A stretch of 64,000 nucleotides of DNA from Apostichopus japonicus (GCF_037975245.1 NC_092563.1:19922094-19986093); one strand, 5' to 3'; positions 21,401 through 30,082 are shown, counted from the first letter of the stretch. Program-made: numbers and translations. The notes: generated from the letters alone by a model not told the origin.

Positions 21401-23285
21401 GTACCTGGGAGTTTTATATTTCTTCAATGTACCTGTGAGTTTGATATGCCATCAATTGTGTGTGTTTACTTTCTGATGTAGTAGTAGTAGCTGCCATCTA
21501 GCTTGCCTGGTATAAAGCTGACATTGTCCTGTGAGTTTGATTTCCTTAACACGTTTCATCAGTTATATCCGTTGAGCTGATTCAAAGTGCAATGTTACCA
21601 GGTCTCCGCTGCCTCAAGAGAGATCTCGATTTGCTTTCACCGGAACATGCGGTGAGTTTAACCAATTTACTCATTGATTGATTAAAATATTCATTCTTTA
21701 ATTCATTCTCTAATGAATCAAATTATTTTGTGATATCAGATATTGCCAGGGGGGAGGGCTTATGGCATAACTTCTTTTCAAAGTTAGAAGACCCTATTGT
21801 AGGATTAGACCCTACATCCTAGATTAAATAATAGGATTAGATATATCATCCTAAGCCTAAAGACGAAACCCCTAGTAACGGTGACTTAGCAGTTTTCTCC
21901 ATACTTTGCCACTGAAATGTCAAAAAAATAGACCCACTTCTTTGTGTATTTCTTGCCATTCCTACATTATGTACTGATCTTGTGAAAGACTTTTGAAAAT
22001 GAATCATCTGGTATTATGTAATAGTGGACTTCTTTTGTAAACTTAAGTCCTTGACATGTATGTAGAACCTACTGTCAATGCTGCATATATGGAAGCCTCT
22101 TGTGGTAGTTATTTAAATTCTAATGAAACCATGAATACTGCTTTGAAGTGGTTAAATCATGCAGTAGTGAAACAGATAAAAACCCAAATTATTTGTCAGT
22201 GAAACTAAATGCAGTGATATTTTCCCCCTCGCACGTTGTTAATCAAATTATTTGTTTGCATTTCTAGGCTGTGGTTGGGTCAATGATGAAGGATTTGGAG
22301 AATAAAGTTTATGGAAGAGAGAGGTAAGTTTTAATATTTAACTTTTAAAAGGTAATTTGTGTCAGTAGCAACAGTCTAAACTGTGGAGACTATGAAACAT
22401 CTACTATATGACTTTGTACTAAACTGATAGTGTAAGACTTCATATTATACCAGCTGTCTTCATTGCCAATGGCCACAATCCCCCCCTCCCATTCCCTTCA
22501 AAGTCATTGGAGCTGTGATCCAACAATGTACTGGTTGCCACTATATATTTGGAAACTGAATAATTTCAAATTGAACTGATAGGCCATTGGTAAATTTAAC
22601 TTTACACAGATGAGAGAGGGGAACATATTTGAATAAATTTGTAAGCATCGTGATGGAACTTGCATACATTTTCTATGGCCTATTTCCGGTTACCAACAAG
22701 TTTAAGTTGTTACATATCGCACCAAAAGTGAATTTATGGTTACTAACAAGATTGAGTTGTTACATATCGCACCGAAAGTGAATTTACGGTTACCAACAAG
22801 TTTAAGTCAACAAATCGCACCAAAAGTCAATTTAGAGCAGATAGAAGGGATAGTCATAGATGTTCACTCACAATATATTGTTTTATGTTTAGCTTAGAAA
22901 AATTTGGTTCCAATTTTCTGCTTTCAACATTTGGATCCATCTAGATACGAATACACTATGGTCATTACTAAAATTTCAACTTTAGCAAACCAATGTTCAG
23001 TTGTAACCAGAATTCTGGTTCTCATATTCTCCTTTAGATTCTTCTTTCATACCTTACAATCAATTACTGTGAGATGGTGCCCCTATTTTTGTTTTTAATC
23101 TTGAAACGTGATACTATTCTTGACCCTGTTAATGTTGCAGGGCAATATCGGTTGGATCCACTTCACCCCCGAGTGCCACCCCCGGGGTGCAAAACTCTGT
23201 GACTGGAGACAGCGGCAGCTCGCTGAAGAACAAACTTGGCGCTCAGAAGTCGCGTGTCACCGGTGTCTTCACTCGTAAGAAATGA
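319..23285 (+). CDS. RELCH: RELCH (KIAA1468), C-terminal 867 residues in 19 exons (gene-level entry)
   Basis: RELCH has an N-terminal LisH motif, a coiled coil and C-terminal HEAT repeats. In vertebrates it binds Rab11 on recycling endosomes and OSBP at the trans-Golgi and supports cholesterol transfer. The window starts inside the coiled coil, so the LisH part lies upstream. Nineteen exons join with consistent GT-AG sites and matching phases: 319-407, 1023-1298, 8551-8731, 8848-8960, 9503-9665, 10536-10673, 11619-11783, 12623-12785, 13386-13542, 14149-14272, 15186-15234, 16269-16461, 18206-18388, 18629-18692, 19061-19199, 19702-19818, 21563-21651, 22268-22323, 23141-23285. They total 2604 bases, an exact multiple of three, ending in TGA. 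Family hallmarks are ELLPQCWEQI, SLVLSMLQQLL, RVVPALITLSGD, EPRFRDE, EAYSALSCC, LPGLRCL and a C-terminal VFTRKK (VFQRKK in human). Identification is by recall of the vertebrate protein, not a search. The oddity is a DIRS element in the third intron region and a minisatellite spanning the donor of exon 5. Confidence 0.93.
645..725 (+). mobile_element. Relic of a DIRS terminal repeat
   Basis: GTGCTAAGGTTCTGAGGAGA, CAGTAAGCTCATCACTTGTA and CAGTAAATGTTGGGATTTT closely follow the outer right end of the DIRS element at 7919-7986, in the same orientation. Several substitutions and a small insertion are present. Nothing else of an element is recognisable around it. Confidence 0.7.
1023..1298 (+). CDS. 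RELCH: RELCH window exon 2 (end of coiled coil, acidic linker)
   Basis: The acceptor is TTCTACAG before 1023. The reading continues ELEDLKHQNILASNERK, then a low-complexity Glu/Asp/Gln/Lys stretch expected to be disordered. The donor GTGCGT at 1299 leaves two bases (AG), which join A at 8551 to make Arg. Without that donor the frame would stop at a TGA at 1342-1344. A retained-intron isoform ending there cannot be excluded. Confidence 0.75.
1459..1609. repeat. Left inverted terminal repeat of the DIRS element
   Basis: From ACCTGTCTCCTCACAACCTT to CCTCCTCC it is the reverse complement of the right repeat with very few differences. The outermost 25 or so bases (starting ATTTACTTCGCTCC) differ from the right end, as is usual in DIRS elements. 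Its outer end is reproduced in reverse complement at 7254-7299. Confidence 0.9.
2191..4425 (+). CDS. DIRS ORF1, Gag-like protein (744 residues)
   Basis: This is the first frame of the DIRS element, with an ATG at 2191. The N-terminus has a paired-Cys cluster (CINCSMF, then CPKCRSC and CLVC, residues 9-41) that could bind metal. Residues about 85-275 are highly charged, with Arg-Ser dipeptides such as RRRSRSRSREPDREPERR, unusual for Gag and like SR splicing proteins. The middle (about 380-620) is more globular. The end overlaps the reverse-transcriptase frame in the -1 frame, so the last 60 or so residues may be read only without frameshifting. No zinc knuckle is visible near the C-terminus. 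Confidence 0.75.
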   Translation: MSRNPLKCINCSMFRPGRAWDEHDLCPKCRSCTRRDPCLVCIKFTPAQWQDIDLWLEGLRSKLQGRLDSIPSAIGAPEVPGITGDREEEGVVEREVEESGQERAEGEKEVEREERERERIPLTAPATSGSVTARGKGRSKGKAPAKKRPPKQRHSSAGLETPSQSGPQLNKPTERVGGSGPKERVTEGTRRRSRSRSREPDREPERRVPTEIPARESRERESSRRPRRERSGSHTKSPRRRERKRYSPISDESSDSSDDGYRRSKRRRRSPRRHQEEEPAWLSKLTGLLRPLLEQRTSTVADVAPGPTSPVPTMTPQPAPDPDALDCRASVNLSGLEDEGEPIDPDPLDYDPMEDSFGHNYEPEEAPVTGGALPQELITRAADIFRRHLGFEEPETQPQKAGRVSKLTATGEASYKPKTTAPVDATCYDRFEAIANKTKWTAFPARADRAVRVPDEAWRDLFRSPTIPQEAKERLKAEQGASSTHVFKTPDQRKLEELLVEVDMAARSGMKFASVLMLSAEVLMRHHQQLPEDSSQVSRDEAGQLLLLLGPLVRLAYDQFARIATRSVKARRQNIVSAIHWPSTEAKDRMLELPILGEDLFAGCFQKKLQEEVARRETLAKSEFRPPPTQRTRPFRPRESRAPRGTRAAPAKSMSRGALRGRSRGGSLPSDPPLGPQRRQRLDVDQTGQSPLLHPTSVRRPALGVPTSPRPFRRWGGDYQTSPSNGNLLAGTSGCWTQSDTGTK
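4332..6230 (+). pseudogene. DIRS reverse transcriptase, RNase H and methyltransferase-like region, broken
   Basis: The reverse-transcriptase part reads from about 4332 to 5300 and keeps the YLDD active site at 4932-4943 and FRALPFGLATAPRTF. Near 5290-5315 the frame shifts, and RNase H follows with catalytic acidic residues in TTDASLSGWGAHW, NILEMRAVKRAL and IFTDNTTVVAYINRQGG. A TGA at 5666-5668 interrupts it; its neighbours suggest CGA to TGA. The frame resumes with HIAGKLNVMADALSR, then the domain typical of DIRS elements (IDLFATHKNN, WDRMEAYIFPPL, IAPFWPRRPW), ending near LVAWRLSG. The order is standard for DIRS; the breaks imply loss of function. Confidence 0.88.
6165..7262 (+). pseudogene. 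DIRS tyrosine recombinase, broken
   Basis: The N-terminal half reads to 6591 (TYDSRLRKFDQWC, STIRNYRSAIAAIHQ, NPYIAQLVKGM). A TGA at 6592-6594 follows and the same frame continues to TAA at about 6739-6741, including the first catalytic Arg in LVAVASARRRSCLHAL. After a frame change the C-terminal half from about 6747 carries RAHDVRG, the His-x-x-Arg box, and a candidate nucleophilic Tyr in FVACYLTDTL. All catalytic residues seem present, but one stop and one shift separate them. In DIRS elements this enzyme inserts a circular DNA copy. Confidence 0.87.
7252..7360. repeat. Internal complementary region of the DIRS element
   Basis: The left half (GTGCTAAGGTTGTGAGGAGA through GAGCGAAGTAAAT) is the reverse complement of the element's left outer end. 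The right half (ATTCCAAAACTTACTGGTTT through GCTTACCTGTCTCC) is the reverse complement of its right outer end. The two halves abut at AAAT/ATTCC. This region serves as the template to restore the ends via a circular intermediate in DIRS replication. Confidence 0.92.
7361..7813. other. DIRS 3 prime untranslated segment
   Basis: GC-rich non-coding stretch between the internal complementary region and the right terminal repeat. It includes several C and G runs near 7650-7700 and 7765-7790. No frame or regulatory motif is assigned. Confidence 0.5.
7814..7986. repeat. Right inverted terminal repeat of the DIRS element
   Basis: From GGAGGGACCGGAAGGGGGGT to TGCTAAGGTTGTGAGGAGAC it mirrors the left repeat. 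It extends further out with AAATATCCAAACCAGTAAGT to about 7986. The outer extension is matched in reverse complement by 7300-7350. Confidence 0.9.
8551..8731 (+). CDS. RELCH: RELCH window exon 3 (first HEAT-region exon)
   Basis: The acceptor is CATCCCAAAG and the donor GTAGGT. The peptide includes LARCLPHITPNVLLAKRE, matching the start of the vertebrate HEAT region (VPYVLLNKRE). It ends in phase 0. Confidence 0.88.
8848..8960 (+). CDS. RELCH: RELCH window exon 4
   Basis: The acceptor is CCTTCAAG and the donor GTAACT. The peptide ELVPLILSAGTLHPDPKERD continues with LLFNLIKKPDEEQR and is nearly collinear with vertebrate RELCH. Two bases (AG) carry over to the next exon. Confidence 0.93.
9503..9665 (+). 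CDS. RELCH: RELCH window exon 5 (its end is the first unit of a minisatellite)
   Basis: The acceptor is CTAACATAG and the donor GTAACC at 9666. The peptide QVILNGCVAFAKHAGQGRAE continues through ELLPQCWEQITHKF and LLVAQSCGALASFLP, all family-typical. The last 30 or so coding bases plus the donor are repeated six more times downstream in the intron. Reading past the true donor meets TGA at 9684-9686. Confidence 0.93.
9636..10310 (+). repeat. Minisatellite of 90-99 bp units carrying seven copies of a splice donor
   Basis: Each unit contains TCTTGTGGTGCTCTCGCTTC, then ATTCTTACCGGTAAC, a CATCACAATGCTTAGG block and TTAAGAGGGCTACT. GT dinucleotides in the repeated donor lie at 9666, 9763, 9854, 9953, 10043, 10137 and 10234. 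The spacings are 97, 91, 99, 90, 94 and 97. Long and short units alternate in the first four intervals, which suggests a dimeric higher-order unit. The first unit overlaps coding exon 5 of RELCH. Confidence 0.9.
10536..10673 (+). CDS. RELCH: RELCH window exon 6
   Basis: The acceptor is CTCCTTCAG and the donor GTAAGA. The 46 codons include SLVLSMLQQLLDDKTEEVK and AAVKSLGMVF, a HEAT helix pair well conserved in the family. Both ends are phase 0. Confidence 0.93.
11619..11783 (+). CDS. RELCH: RELCH window exon 7
   Basis: The acceptor is TTCACACAG and the donor GTAAGC. The 55 codons contain VFLPAFASWAQELNRLETSL, matching the vertebrate VWLPAFAAWCTELG segment. Both ends are phase 0. An earlier GT (GAG|GTAGCA) is an in-frame alternative donor. 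Confidence 0.88.
12623..12785 (+). CDS. RELCH: RELCH window exon 8
   Basis: The acceptor is chosen as CATTAATAG before 12623 because it keeps phase 0 with exon 7. A stronger-looking CTGCAG at 12641-12644 would break the frame. The peptide includes LVQLYCTSLQCLVPKLYISI and METAPF. The donor is GTAGGA and one base carries over. Confidence 0.8.
13386..13542 (+). CDS. RELCH: RELCH window exon 9
   Basis: The acceptor is CTCTCTTCAG and the donor GTGAGT. SRFPTPSSALLDVHTIVG aligns with vertebrate TRFPRPMSPLQDVATIIG, and WDSLTWFTNE with WDSLLWVVNQ. Two bases carry over. Confidence 0.92.
14149..14272 (+). CDS. RELCH: RELCH window exon 10
   Basis: The acceptor is CTCTTCCAG and the donor GTAAAT. The peptide IPRLIEVVGRLEVNNSEVTQ is followed by SRTFGEHITETK, matching the vertebrate LIEIVGKINV and CRTFGKIFTNTK segments. 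It ends in phase 0. Confidence 0.92.
15186..15234 (+). CDS. RELCH: RELCH window exon 11 (49-bp small exon)
   Basis: The acceptor is CATTCCAACAG and the donor GTTCGT, a weaker site. It encodes IKPKFQAVLTVPPDQA and carries one base over. The vertebrate counterpart starts VKPQFQEILRL. The short length and weak donor make it a candidate for alternative splicing. Confidence 0.83.
16269..16461 (+). CDS. RELCH: RELCH window exon 12
   Basis: The acceptor is TAAAATCAG and the donor GTGAGT. ITKATLPVYTCGVLITF matches vertebrate LTKATVPIYATGVLTCY. Two bases carry over into exon 13. Confidence 0.92.
16484..16690. repeat. Possible LINE/SINE tail fragment in a RELCH intron
   Basis: The stretch starts with an ATAATAATAA run and AAATTTATATAGCACC, a pattern common at the 3 prime ends of CR1/L2-like LINEs and their SINEs. 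A related pattern occurs at 38341-38420. No reading frame or target duplication is visible. Confidence 0.35.
17024..17348. mobile_element. hAT-like MITE with 8-bp target duplication
   Basis: The 325-bp element begins CAGGGGTTCCC and ends GGAAACCCTG, imperfect terminal inverted repeats typical of hAT transposons. It is flanked on both sides by ATCTAGAC (17016-17023 and 17349-17356), an exact 8-bp duplication. There is no transposase frame, so it is non-autonomous. It sits in the intron between RELCH exons 12 and 13. Confidence 0.9.
18206..18388 (+). CDS. RELCH: RELCH window exon 13
   Basis: The acceptor is TTTCCTTCAG and the donor GTAAGT. The peptide DYHDLLLATLWTCVVHTQAS continues to SSRVVPALITLSGDTN, one of the most conserved RELCH segments. 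Two bases carry over. Confidence 0.94.
18629..18692 (+). CDS. RELCH: RELCH window exon 14
   Basis: The acceptor is TTTTTGTTAG and the donor GTAAGA. It encodes SVRVATISAFGTILERTPSK, matching vertebrate SVRIATIPAFGTIMETV. It ends in phase 0. Confidence 0.93.
19061..19199 (+). CDS. RELCH: RELCH window exon 15
   Basis: The acceptor is TTTCTTTCAG and the donor GTAAGT. It encodes VVERVFAQFQSFLDDPLNKD and ends GQVGPASEPRFRDE, matching vertebrate GRVGPNAEPRFRDE. One base carries over. Confidence 0.94.
19702..19818 (+). CDS. RELCH: RELCH window exon 16
   Basis: The acceptor is GACCCCCCAG and the donor GTATCC, a non-consensus GT site. The frame gives ILPRLTAIAHGN and MALFEAYSALSCC. One base carries over to 21563. 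Confidence 0.92.
20130..20672. repeat. Intronic 30-bp minisatellite, about 18 copies
   Basis: The unit is CCTGAGTGTGTAGTGTGTAA plus ATGTAAACAG. Because it is 30 bp with no stop in one frame, it creates a spurious Cys-rich repeat frame on the + strand and a Tyr/Thr-rich one on the - strand. It lies in the intron between RELCH exons 16 and 17. Copies diverge at the left edge and in a few shortened units near 20270 and 20440. Confidence 0.92.
20985..21550. repeat. Tandem repeat of about 120-130 bp units with internal TAG runs
   Basis: Four imperfect units contain ATTCCATCAATTGTGTGTG, TTTACTTTCTGTTGTAG followed by a variable TAG run, and GCCATCTAGCCTGCC. The array ends about 12 bases before the acceptor of RELCH exon 17. 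Confidence 0.85.
21563..21651 (+). CDS. RELCH: RELCH window exon 17
   Basis: The acceptor is GTTTCATCAG and the donor GTGAGT. It encodes MLPGLRCLKRDLDLLSPEHA, matching vertebrate FLPGLRCLRTDMEHLSPEH. It ends in phase 0. Confidence 0.94.
22268..22323 (+). CDS. RELCH: RELCH window exon 18
   Basis: The acceptor is GCATTTCTAG and the donor GTAAGT. It encodes AVVGSMMKDLENKVYGRE, like the vertebrate ILSSMIKECEQKVE helix. Two bases carry over. Confidence 0.9.
22684..22840. repeat. Three tandem copies of a unit of about 54 bp
   Basis: Copies share GGTTACCAACAAGTTTAAGT and ATCGCACCAAAAGTGAATTTA with point differences; the third copy is shorter. They lie in the last RELCH intron. No function is visible. 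Confidence 0.8.
23141..23285 (+). CDS. RELCH: RELCH terminal exon with stop codon
   Basis: The acceptor is TGTTGCAG. A Ser/Pro/Gly-rich tail leads to KLGAQKSRVTGVFTRKK and TGA at 23283-23285. The vertebrate protein likewise ends in VFQRKK. The downstream sequence would be 3 prime UTR; its end is not determined. Confidence 0.92.
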
Positions 23286-23782
23286 GAGCTGTCCGTCGTA
23301 AACCAGCCATTCATCGTAGATTCGGTTAAGGCTCAGGTTTCGGGGTTATGTGCAAAAGAAAATGTTTCAATCAGGTATTTAGAATCAAAAAGAAAAAAAA
23401 AATGAAATTTGATTGAAATATTAATTCATCATCAGGGTTTGAAAGCAATTATCATGATTATTATTTGGATATATTTGAAAGAAAGGAACTTAATGACGAT
23501 CCTGTGATTTTTGGTAATTATGAGTATTGAATAATTTCCCAGACTCATTTGCAAGTTTGCAGACTAAATAAGAGGTCGCTGTTTTTATATAGTGCTCGGA
23601 TAAATGTATCAAGACATTGAAGTCAGTCAGAATTCCAGTGAGCAGTGTAGACTTCAATCTGTGTTTCTTCACTGCCTTGCCAGTATATTTAAACACAGAG
23701 AGAAGTTTTGGGTGCATTCACCGAAGATTGTGAAAATTTAATATTTAGTGACCATTTTTCAAGATAGTGCTGCAAAGGTCAG

Positions 23783-24026
23783 TATTATAGTTTAGAATGC
23801 ACACAGAGGGCACTGTTTGTGATTATTATAGTTTAGAATGCACACAGAGGGCACTGTTTGTGATTATTATAGTTTAGAATGGACACAGAGGGCACTGTTT
23901 GTGATTATTATAGTTTAGAATGCACACAGAGGGCACTGTTTGTGATTATTATAGTTTAGAATGCACACAGAGGGCACTGTTTGTGATTATTATAGTTTAG
24001 AATGCATACAGAGGGCACTGTTTGTG
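23783..24026. repeat. 41-bp minisatellite, six copies, just after RELCH
   Basis: The unit is TTATAGTTTAGAATGCACAC followed by AGAGGGCACTGTTTGTGA. It lies about 500 bases past the RELCH stop, so probably in its 3 prime UTR. Copies are almost identical, which suggests recent expansion. Confidence 0.9.
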
Positions 24027-27000
24027 AGTATTGTATTTGTCGTACCCCTGCGTGGTTTCTCTACGAGGCAGACATAGCTATAAAGCAAGAAACATGGCCA
24101 GCGTGATTATCCGCCTAGTTTATTCGGTCCGTAGTATAACAGTGATGAAGATAATCTTTAAACTATGGTCTCTTTCACATTTTGAAATTCTTAAACCCTA
24201 CATTTTCCCCCATAGTTAAATTTACGATTGACAACAGTTTTGTCATGCTGTCGCTTTTGTTGTTTTTTGTTCAGTTGAAGTTGTTTTTTGGAGATTTCAA
24301 CGGATTAAATCCATACAAGATAGTCACTCTCGACCAATCAATAATTAGTAGTTTGTGGGGTCATCCTGCATCCTCCTCCTTACCCCTTGTTTTATGTTTT
24401 CACTGCATGTTCAGCCAGACCATCTGATGAAGGATGATTGGGTGCGGTTGTCATATGCTCTATGCCATTTCTTTTACAGCAAAATTTGAAATTCTGAACT
24501 GGTAAAGCATACTAAAGCCAACTGCAAATAATGACATCTTCCACATCTGTCCCTTATCGTCTACTGCAGTTTCGTCTGTACAACTAGTTGCGTCACCAGC
24601 TGATTTGAGGTCCTACGTGTTTTTTTACCCTTTTGAAAAGTTAAGTTCGCTGGGGCCAGCAGACTTCTCTGTATACAGTAATCATTTACACCACATACCA
24701 GTCCGTCCCTTAACATTTTGTTCAAGGTTCTCTGGTCATTACAAAATTCTGTTTGAGCCTTTTTGTCTGATACGACTGTTTAACTTGAATCTCTGTACCG
24801 TTTCTGATGGGCTGGTGCTATGTTGTGCGGATATAACTGTCACCAATTCCTTAAAACTTTTGTCCATTGTGTTGCTGGTGGAGCTCAGTTCCTCAGTAAC
24901 TTATAAGCTTCTGGTCCAATAATGCTAAGAAATACAGAACATTTCTTTCCTTCTTCCGAGATTTCATGGGACGAAAAGAAATGTTGTAATCCTGTGGCCA
25001 TTCCTCAAGTCCCTCACAAAATTCGTCCAGTATTCCGAGAAGCAACATGAATTTGCTTCACAAATAACAATTACAAATGAATAAATTTATTCTATCCCAT
25101 CCTACTGTACGTCGCCAATTTATGTCTTATCATTGTATGGTTTCTCTACTGGACAGACGTAACAGCAAAGTATAAAATGAGACCAGCATTGGATATCCGT
25201 CTAGTTAATTAGGTCCGTATTATCACAGCGATTAAGATAATCTATAAAATATGATCTCTTTGACATTTAGGTTTGCTATATCAGTCGTTTGGTTTGAGTT
25301 AACACAGTATTTAACTCGCTTCACACTAACCTATTAACAAGACAACAGTTATTGTATAGAGTACTCATATGCAAACAGTCGCACATTACTTTCTCTCAGT
25401 GAAGAATTTGTTGTTCATTTGTCTGGCTTTGTGAAAATCACAAACAGTTCTTTCTTGTATGCCACTCTTTGGTCTCCCGTCTGGCGATGATTTACATTTT
25501 CATACATGTTTGTTTTTACATTCATTTGTCAATATTATTGCTTATTTTAGATGTTATGGAAAGAAGGGATATTAATGCCAGTGTGTATCCAATGACAGTG
25601 TAAAGTCATATTTATGTAACCGAGCTGCTTGTAAACTAAATTCTTTCAAAATAGTTGTTTTTTTGGGGGCCATTTTGGGTTTTTTCCTCTCACGTATTCA
25701 TCATTTCTGTCCAGGGGAGCCATCTTTCTTTTGATCACCTTGAGAAGGGAGCTAGCCAAAAAGATTGGACCTACAGTATCTATAATCATCTATTCACATT
25801 GGTTTATATCTCAGTAAATTTTTTACACTCCCTAAACTTGATTTCGCTTTGCTGATGAAAAGAAAAGAAAAGAATACCAAATTAAGAGTCCTGTGTACAC
25901 ATTTAATTCAAGCAAGCATGCATGCCTTAATATGTTGTACTTGTTCGCAGAAAAATTGACATATTCTAAGTCATTTATTTGCGATTTACTTCCAGGGATT
26001 GAAGTCAGATTGATTGCAGAAAGTCTAGAATCTGTAGTAATAATAGAGGAGGGTTTTTTTCAAATTTTGTTTTGATGTTATTTAAATGAGTAGTAATCAG
26101 GGTATTAAGATTTCTATGTTAGGGAACATTCCACTTGAAAACAGGGGAACCCGATGTGCCAACATTATATTGGCTCGTTCTTTTTTCTTACATGTTTTTT
26201 TTTTTACATAGCTGTGAATCATTAATGTAATGTCTCAAAATATCCCCCTCCAAGCAAATGGCATTTTGTGCACTATGTGTACATTGCTTCCACAGAAGGA
26301 TGAGACAAGGGATAAGGATGCCTGGGGGTGAGGGGGGAGGGGGGCACATAAAGTACCCGCTAGTGTTTTACCTTATTCAGAATGTACAGTAGCTACACTT
26401 GATAATGGCTACACACACATCAGCTGGAGTTGAGTGGCTTGGTTTTTTATGCTCGGGCTCTATCTTGGGTTACTCTTCTTAGATAGTACCAGGTTCAACA
26501 GGAAGTTCAAGGATTTAATAGCAAGTTTTTTGGTGATTTGGCTCCTTTGATAAACACCCAGCGAAATGGGCTTTTCTGTGAGGTTTAATTGACAATGGAA
26601 GAGTTTCATTCTGTATTAAGCTACTTGACCCTTTCCAGCTTAACTTTGTCAAGTACTTTGCAAAAGACATTTTATCAAAAGTCCTTTGATTATTTGTGAG
26701 TTTTAATTATCTTTGAGAGAAAGAAGCTTGGTTACTTTCGACCATATATCAATTACAACTGAGGTATGTTTGATACATATTGTGGTAAAAGTAAGTCTTT
26801 AAATGCTCATTTTACACTGTGCTGTGGGTACTGACCACAGCTGTATGTACTGACTGTACATTAGTGTCTAATTACCGACGGTAGCAAGCTGTGTGTGTAT
26901 TTTCTGGGATCAATGGCGGTGTCTAACACTTCTGTTACACCTCATTCGAAACTAGGTCAGATTACCTGCATGAGACGTTTCTTTTTGTGCGAGTCTTCAC

Positions 27001-29618
27001 ACTCTTTAAGACAAGAAGAAATGTAAGATATCTATAAATTCCAATTTGACAAATTTCAAGACTTTGGAGGAATTCAGTGGTGTTGTGAAGTATATCTGTA
27101 TGCAATTTAGAACTGGTGGAAAGAGTGGGTTGGGATGATGGGGTGGCGGTTAAAAATGTAATACCATAAAATAATGATTTGGCTGTGTTTGATGGTGTGT
27201 GTATTTTGTTCGTCACTCACTGTTTCAATGTCAGCCGTGGGAACAGTTTTCTCGTGAGATTTTCTTTCACTGCCAAACTTTATCATGCCAAATTGTAATG
27301 CCAATTATTAGTGAGATATTTTCTTAACACCAAATGTGCTACACCAAACTTAAATTTCATGGTTGTCTTGGACTCTGTGGGAGAAGGAGTTGGGAAGAGA
27401 AGGACTTGTGTAAAGATGTGCATATCAATTAAATTCTTTAAACAAGTCTATTTTGAGATTCTAAAAAGTACTGTATTTAATTGAAAACATGCACTGACAT
27501 CATGTGCATTGTTTAGAGATGATTGATGGGGTGGGCAAACTGTGTGGAAACTATTGTTTATCTGTAGATTGCATGAAATCTGTGTGCAGCCAAAGATGAT
27601 GAGCTTAATTTAAGGAATTAATGCTATTTTTTATTTTTTTACTTTTGGTCAAAAACTTAATCTGGGTCTGTTTTCCTTGTAAAATGTTGAGTGTCTTCAA
27701 TAATGGGAAGATGCTATTTTTCTTATTCTGGACTTGAAATAAAAGTCATAATCTTCTCTTCTGTTTTTTCATTTAAAATATTTGAATCCTCTTTCATAAC
27801 ATTTTAAGGTCATCATGGGTAAAAATGTACAACTGCAACATTCCCTTTTATGTTTTTTATTTTGATATGATTTGTAAAAATTGTTGATGGGAATTGAATG
27901 GTTGTTACAAGATTAAGTAAAATGTAAGTGGAACCATCACACATTCTGAAGATGTTTGGTTCAGCCATGGTGACTACAGTTGACTTTTTGTCACTGGTCC
28001 TCTTTCTACATTGTGACATCCTCTTTCTACAATGGTCTCTTTCTACATTGTGACATCCTTTACACTACTCTACTGTGGTGAAATGAGCACACTACAGGGC
28101 ACAGGCTTGTTTTGTGCAGTTTGCTGACCCACGCTTAATCTGTGTAAATGTGGTGGCCCTGAATAATCAAATACTGAAGTAAATAAGTTTTGCAGTTTAA
28201 CATAGCAATGTTGCATTGATTCCACTATTATAGGAATACAGTGAGAGTTACGCCTGCCTGGTGTAGCGCTCGAAGCTATTCAGAGCAAAGTCAATGTAAT
28301 GGATGCCGTTCAAATTATGCAAATTAACCCAATATGCAAATCACTGTTGCATACATTTAGGCTGCTGTCTGCTATTAAACCCTGAGTAGTCACTTTGGTG
28401 ATAAATCTCTTTTACTTATCATAGCAGGGAAATCCTTTGGTAAATCCTACAAAGTTGGAATTTAATGTTAGACAACATTATCAGATTGATAACAGAGATG
28501 TGGCAGATGTTATCAATCTGTTTGTGAACAGTAAAATGTAAAAAGCCATGTTTTAAGCTGTCTGCTATGTAGCAGGCATATGTCATGTTTGTTTGTTTTT
28601 TTGAAAGCCTTGCTTGAGTAGCTCCATTATTAGTTGACAGGCACAATATTCTTGTCCTTCCTTCTGATATACCATGAACTCACCTCATGATTTACCCCAT
28701 TAAAATCATTGTCTTTTGTTGAGTAGCAAAATTGTGCAAAATCAATACAAAAATCTGCTTGAAAGAAAGGTTTGAAGAAATTCAACAATTCTTCAAAAAT
28801 GTGTCCTACAATAGTTGGAGACTTCTCATAGCCTGAAAATTCAGTTCATCCTAAGAACTTTTTATAACCTAATCATCATCAAATGTAGAAATAGCATTAA
28901 ATCGATATGACGACAACAACATGATAGCCAAGATTAGTTGGGAAACGGTTGAAAGAATAGAGTAAAACAACATTTCGTAGTTATTTGCAGGTGAAGAGAA
29001 AAATAGTACTGTTTATATTTTATTGGGGGGAGGGGGGGGGGCAGGTGTGGTTAATTTAATTTCAAATGGAATTTTTCTTTCAACCTTTAAGTTGGAGGAG
29101 TTAATGCATTGATGTTGTATTATTTTTGTAGTTATCTACAATAGATGTGAAAATGAAGAATGTCTGTAAACAATCGCAGTTTTAAGAATCAGATTGGAGG
29201 ATATTTAAGGAAGTTTCACGATAGGTATAAACCCTTTCTCAAAAAGCATTTTGTATTCAATGATTGTCATGGATTATTATTTTTTTGTGCAAACTTAATG
29301 AATTTATAAAGGATACTAAGAGAAATATTTATGTATATGTGACTTTATATATATTCGATGGAATAAAATAATGTGAAGGAGAAAAATTAATAATTTGTGT
29401 AAATTTTATTTTTCATTTTTGTGGATATTGCTTTTAATTTTATGTTAGACTATCAAATGATAAAGGGTTATGACTGTAGTAGAGTAGATGCTGTTAAGTT
29501 GACCTCAAAGCAGTTTAATATCGTGTTATGTAACTTGCAGAGTAAAAATAAGTTATTCTATCATCAAATATCACTGAAGATAAAAAATAAATTGTTTAAT
29601 TTGCTTCAATGACTGATG

Positions 29619-30082
29619 CTAGATAAACTGTTGCAATTCAATACAAACATTAATGGGATATTTTGGTAGCTGAAGTTAATACTTGCTGCAATATCAAACA
29701 CTGCTGAAAATGTTTCCCTTTACGATGACTGTTACTTCGTCTGCCGATACATTATCCCTTTCTCACTAAGACTAGACCAACATAGGCTGCTTGCAACTTA
29801 TCTCAATTTGGCCCAGAAAGAAGAATTATACCACAGTCTTGCACTTATTGGATAAACTGTTGCAATTCAAGACAAACATTAATGGGATATTTTGGTAGCT
29901 GAAGTTAATACTTGCTTTAATAGCAAACACTGCTGAAAATGTTTCCCATTACGATAACTGTTACTTCCTCTGCCGATGCAATATCCCTTTCTCACTAAGA
30001 TTAGACCAACATAGGCTGCCTGCAAAATAACTCAATATGGTCCCCAAAGAAGAATTATCCTAGTCTTGCACTTATTGGATAA
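29619..30082. repeat. Tandem duplication of about 232 bp
   Basis: Two adjacent copies share GATAAACTGTTGCAATTCAA, AATGGGATATTTTGGTAGCT, CCCTTTCTCACTAAGA and AGACCAACATAGGCTGC, and both end near CTTGCACTTATTG. They differ by scattered substitutions and small gaps. Confidence 0.88.
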
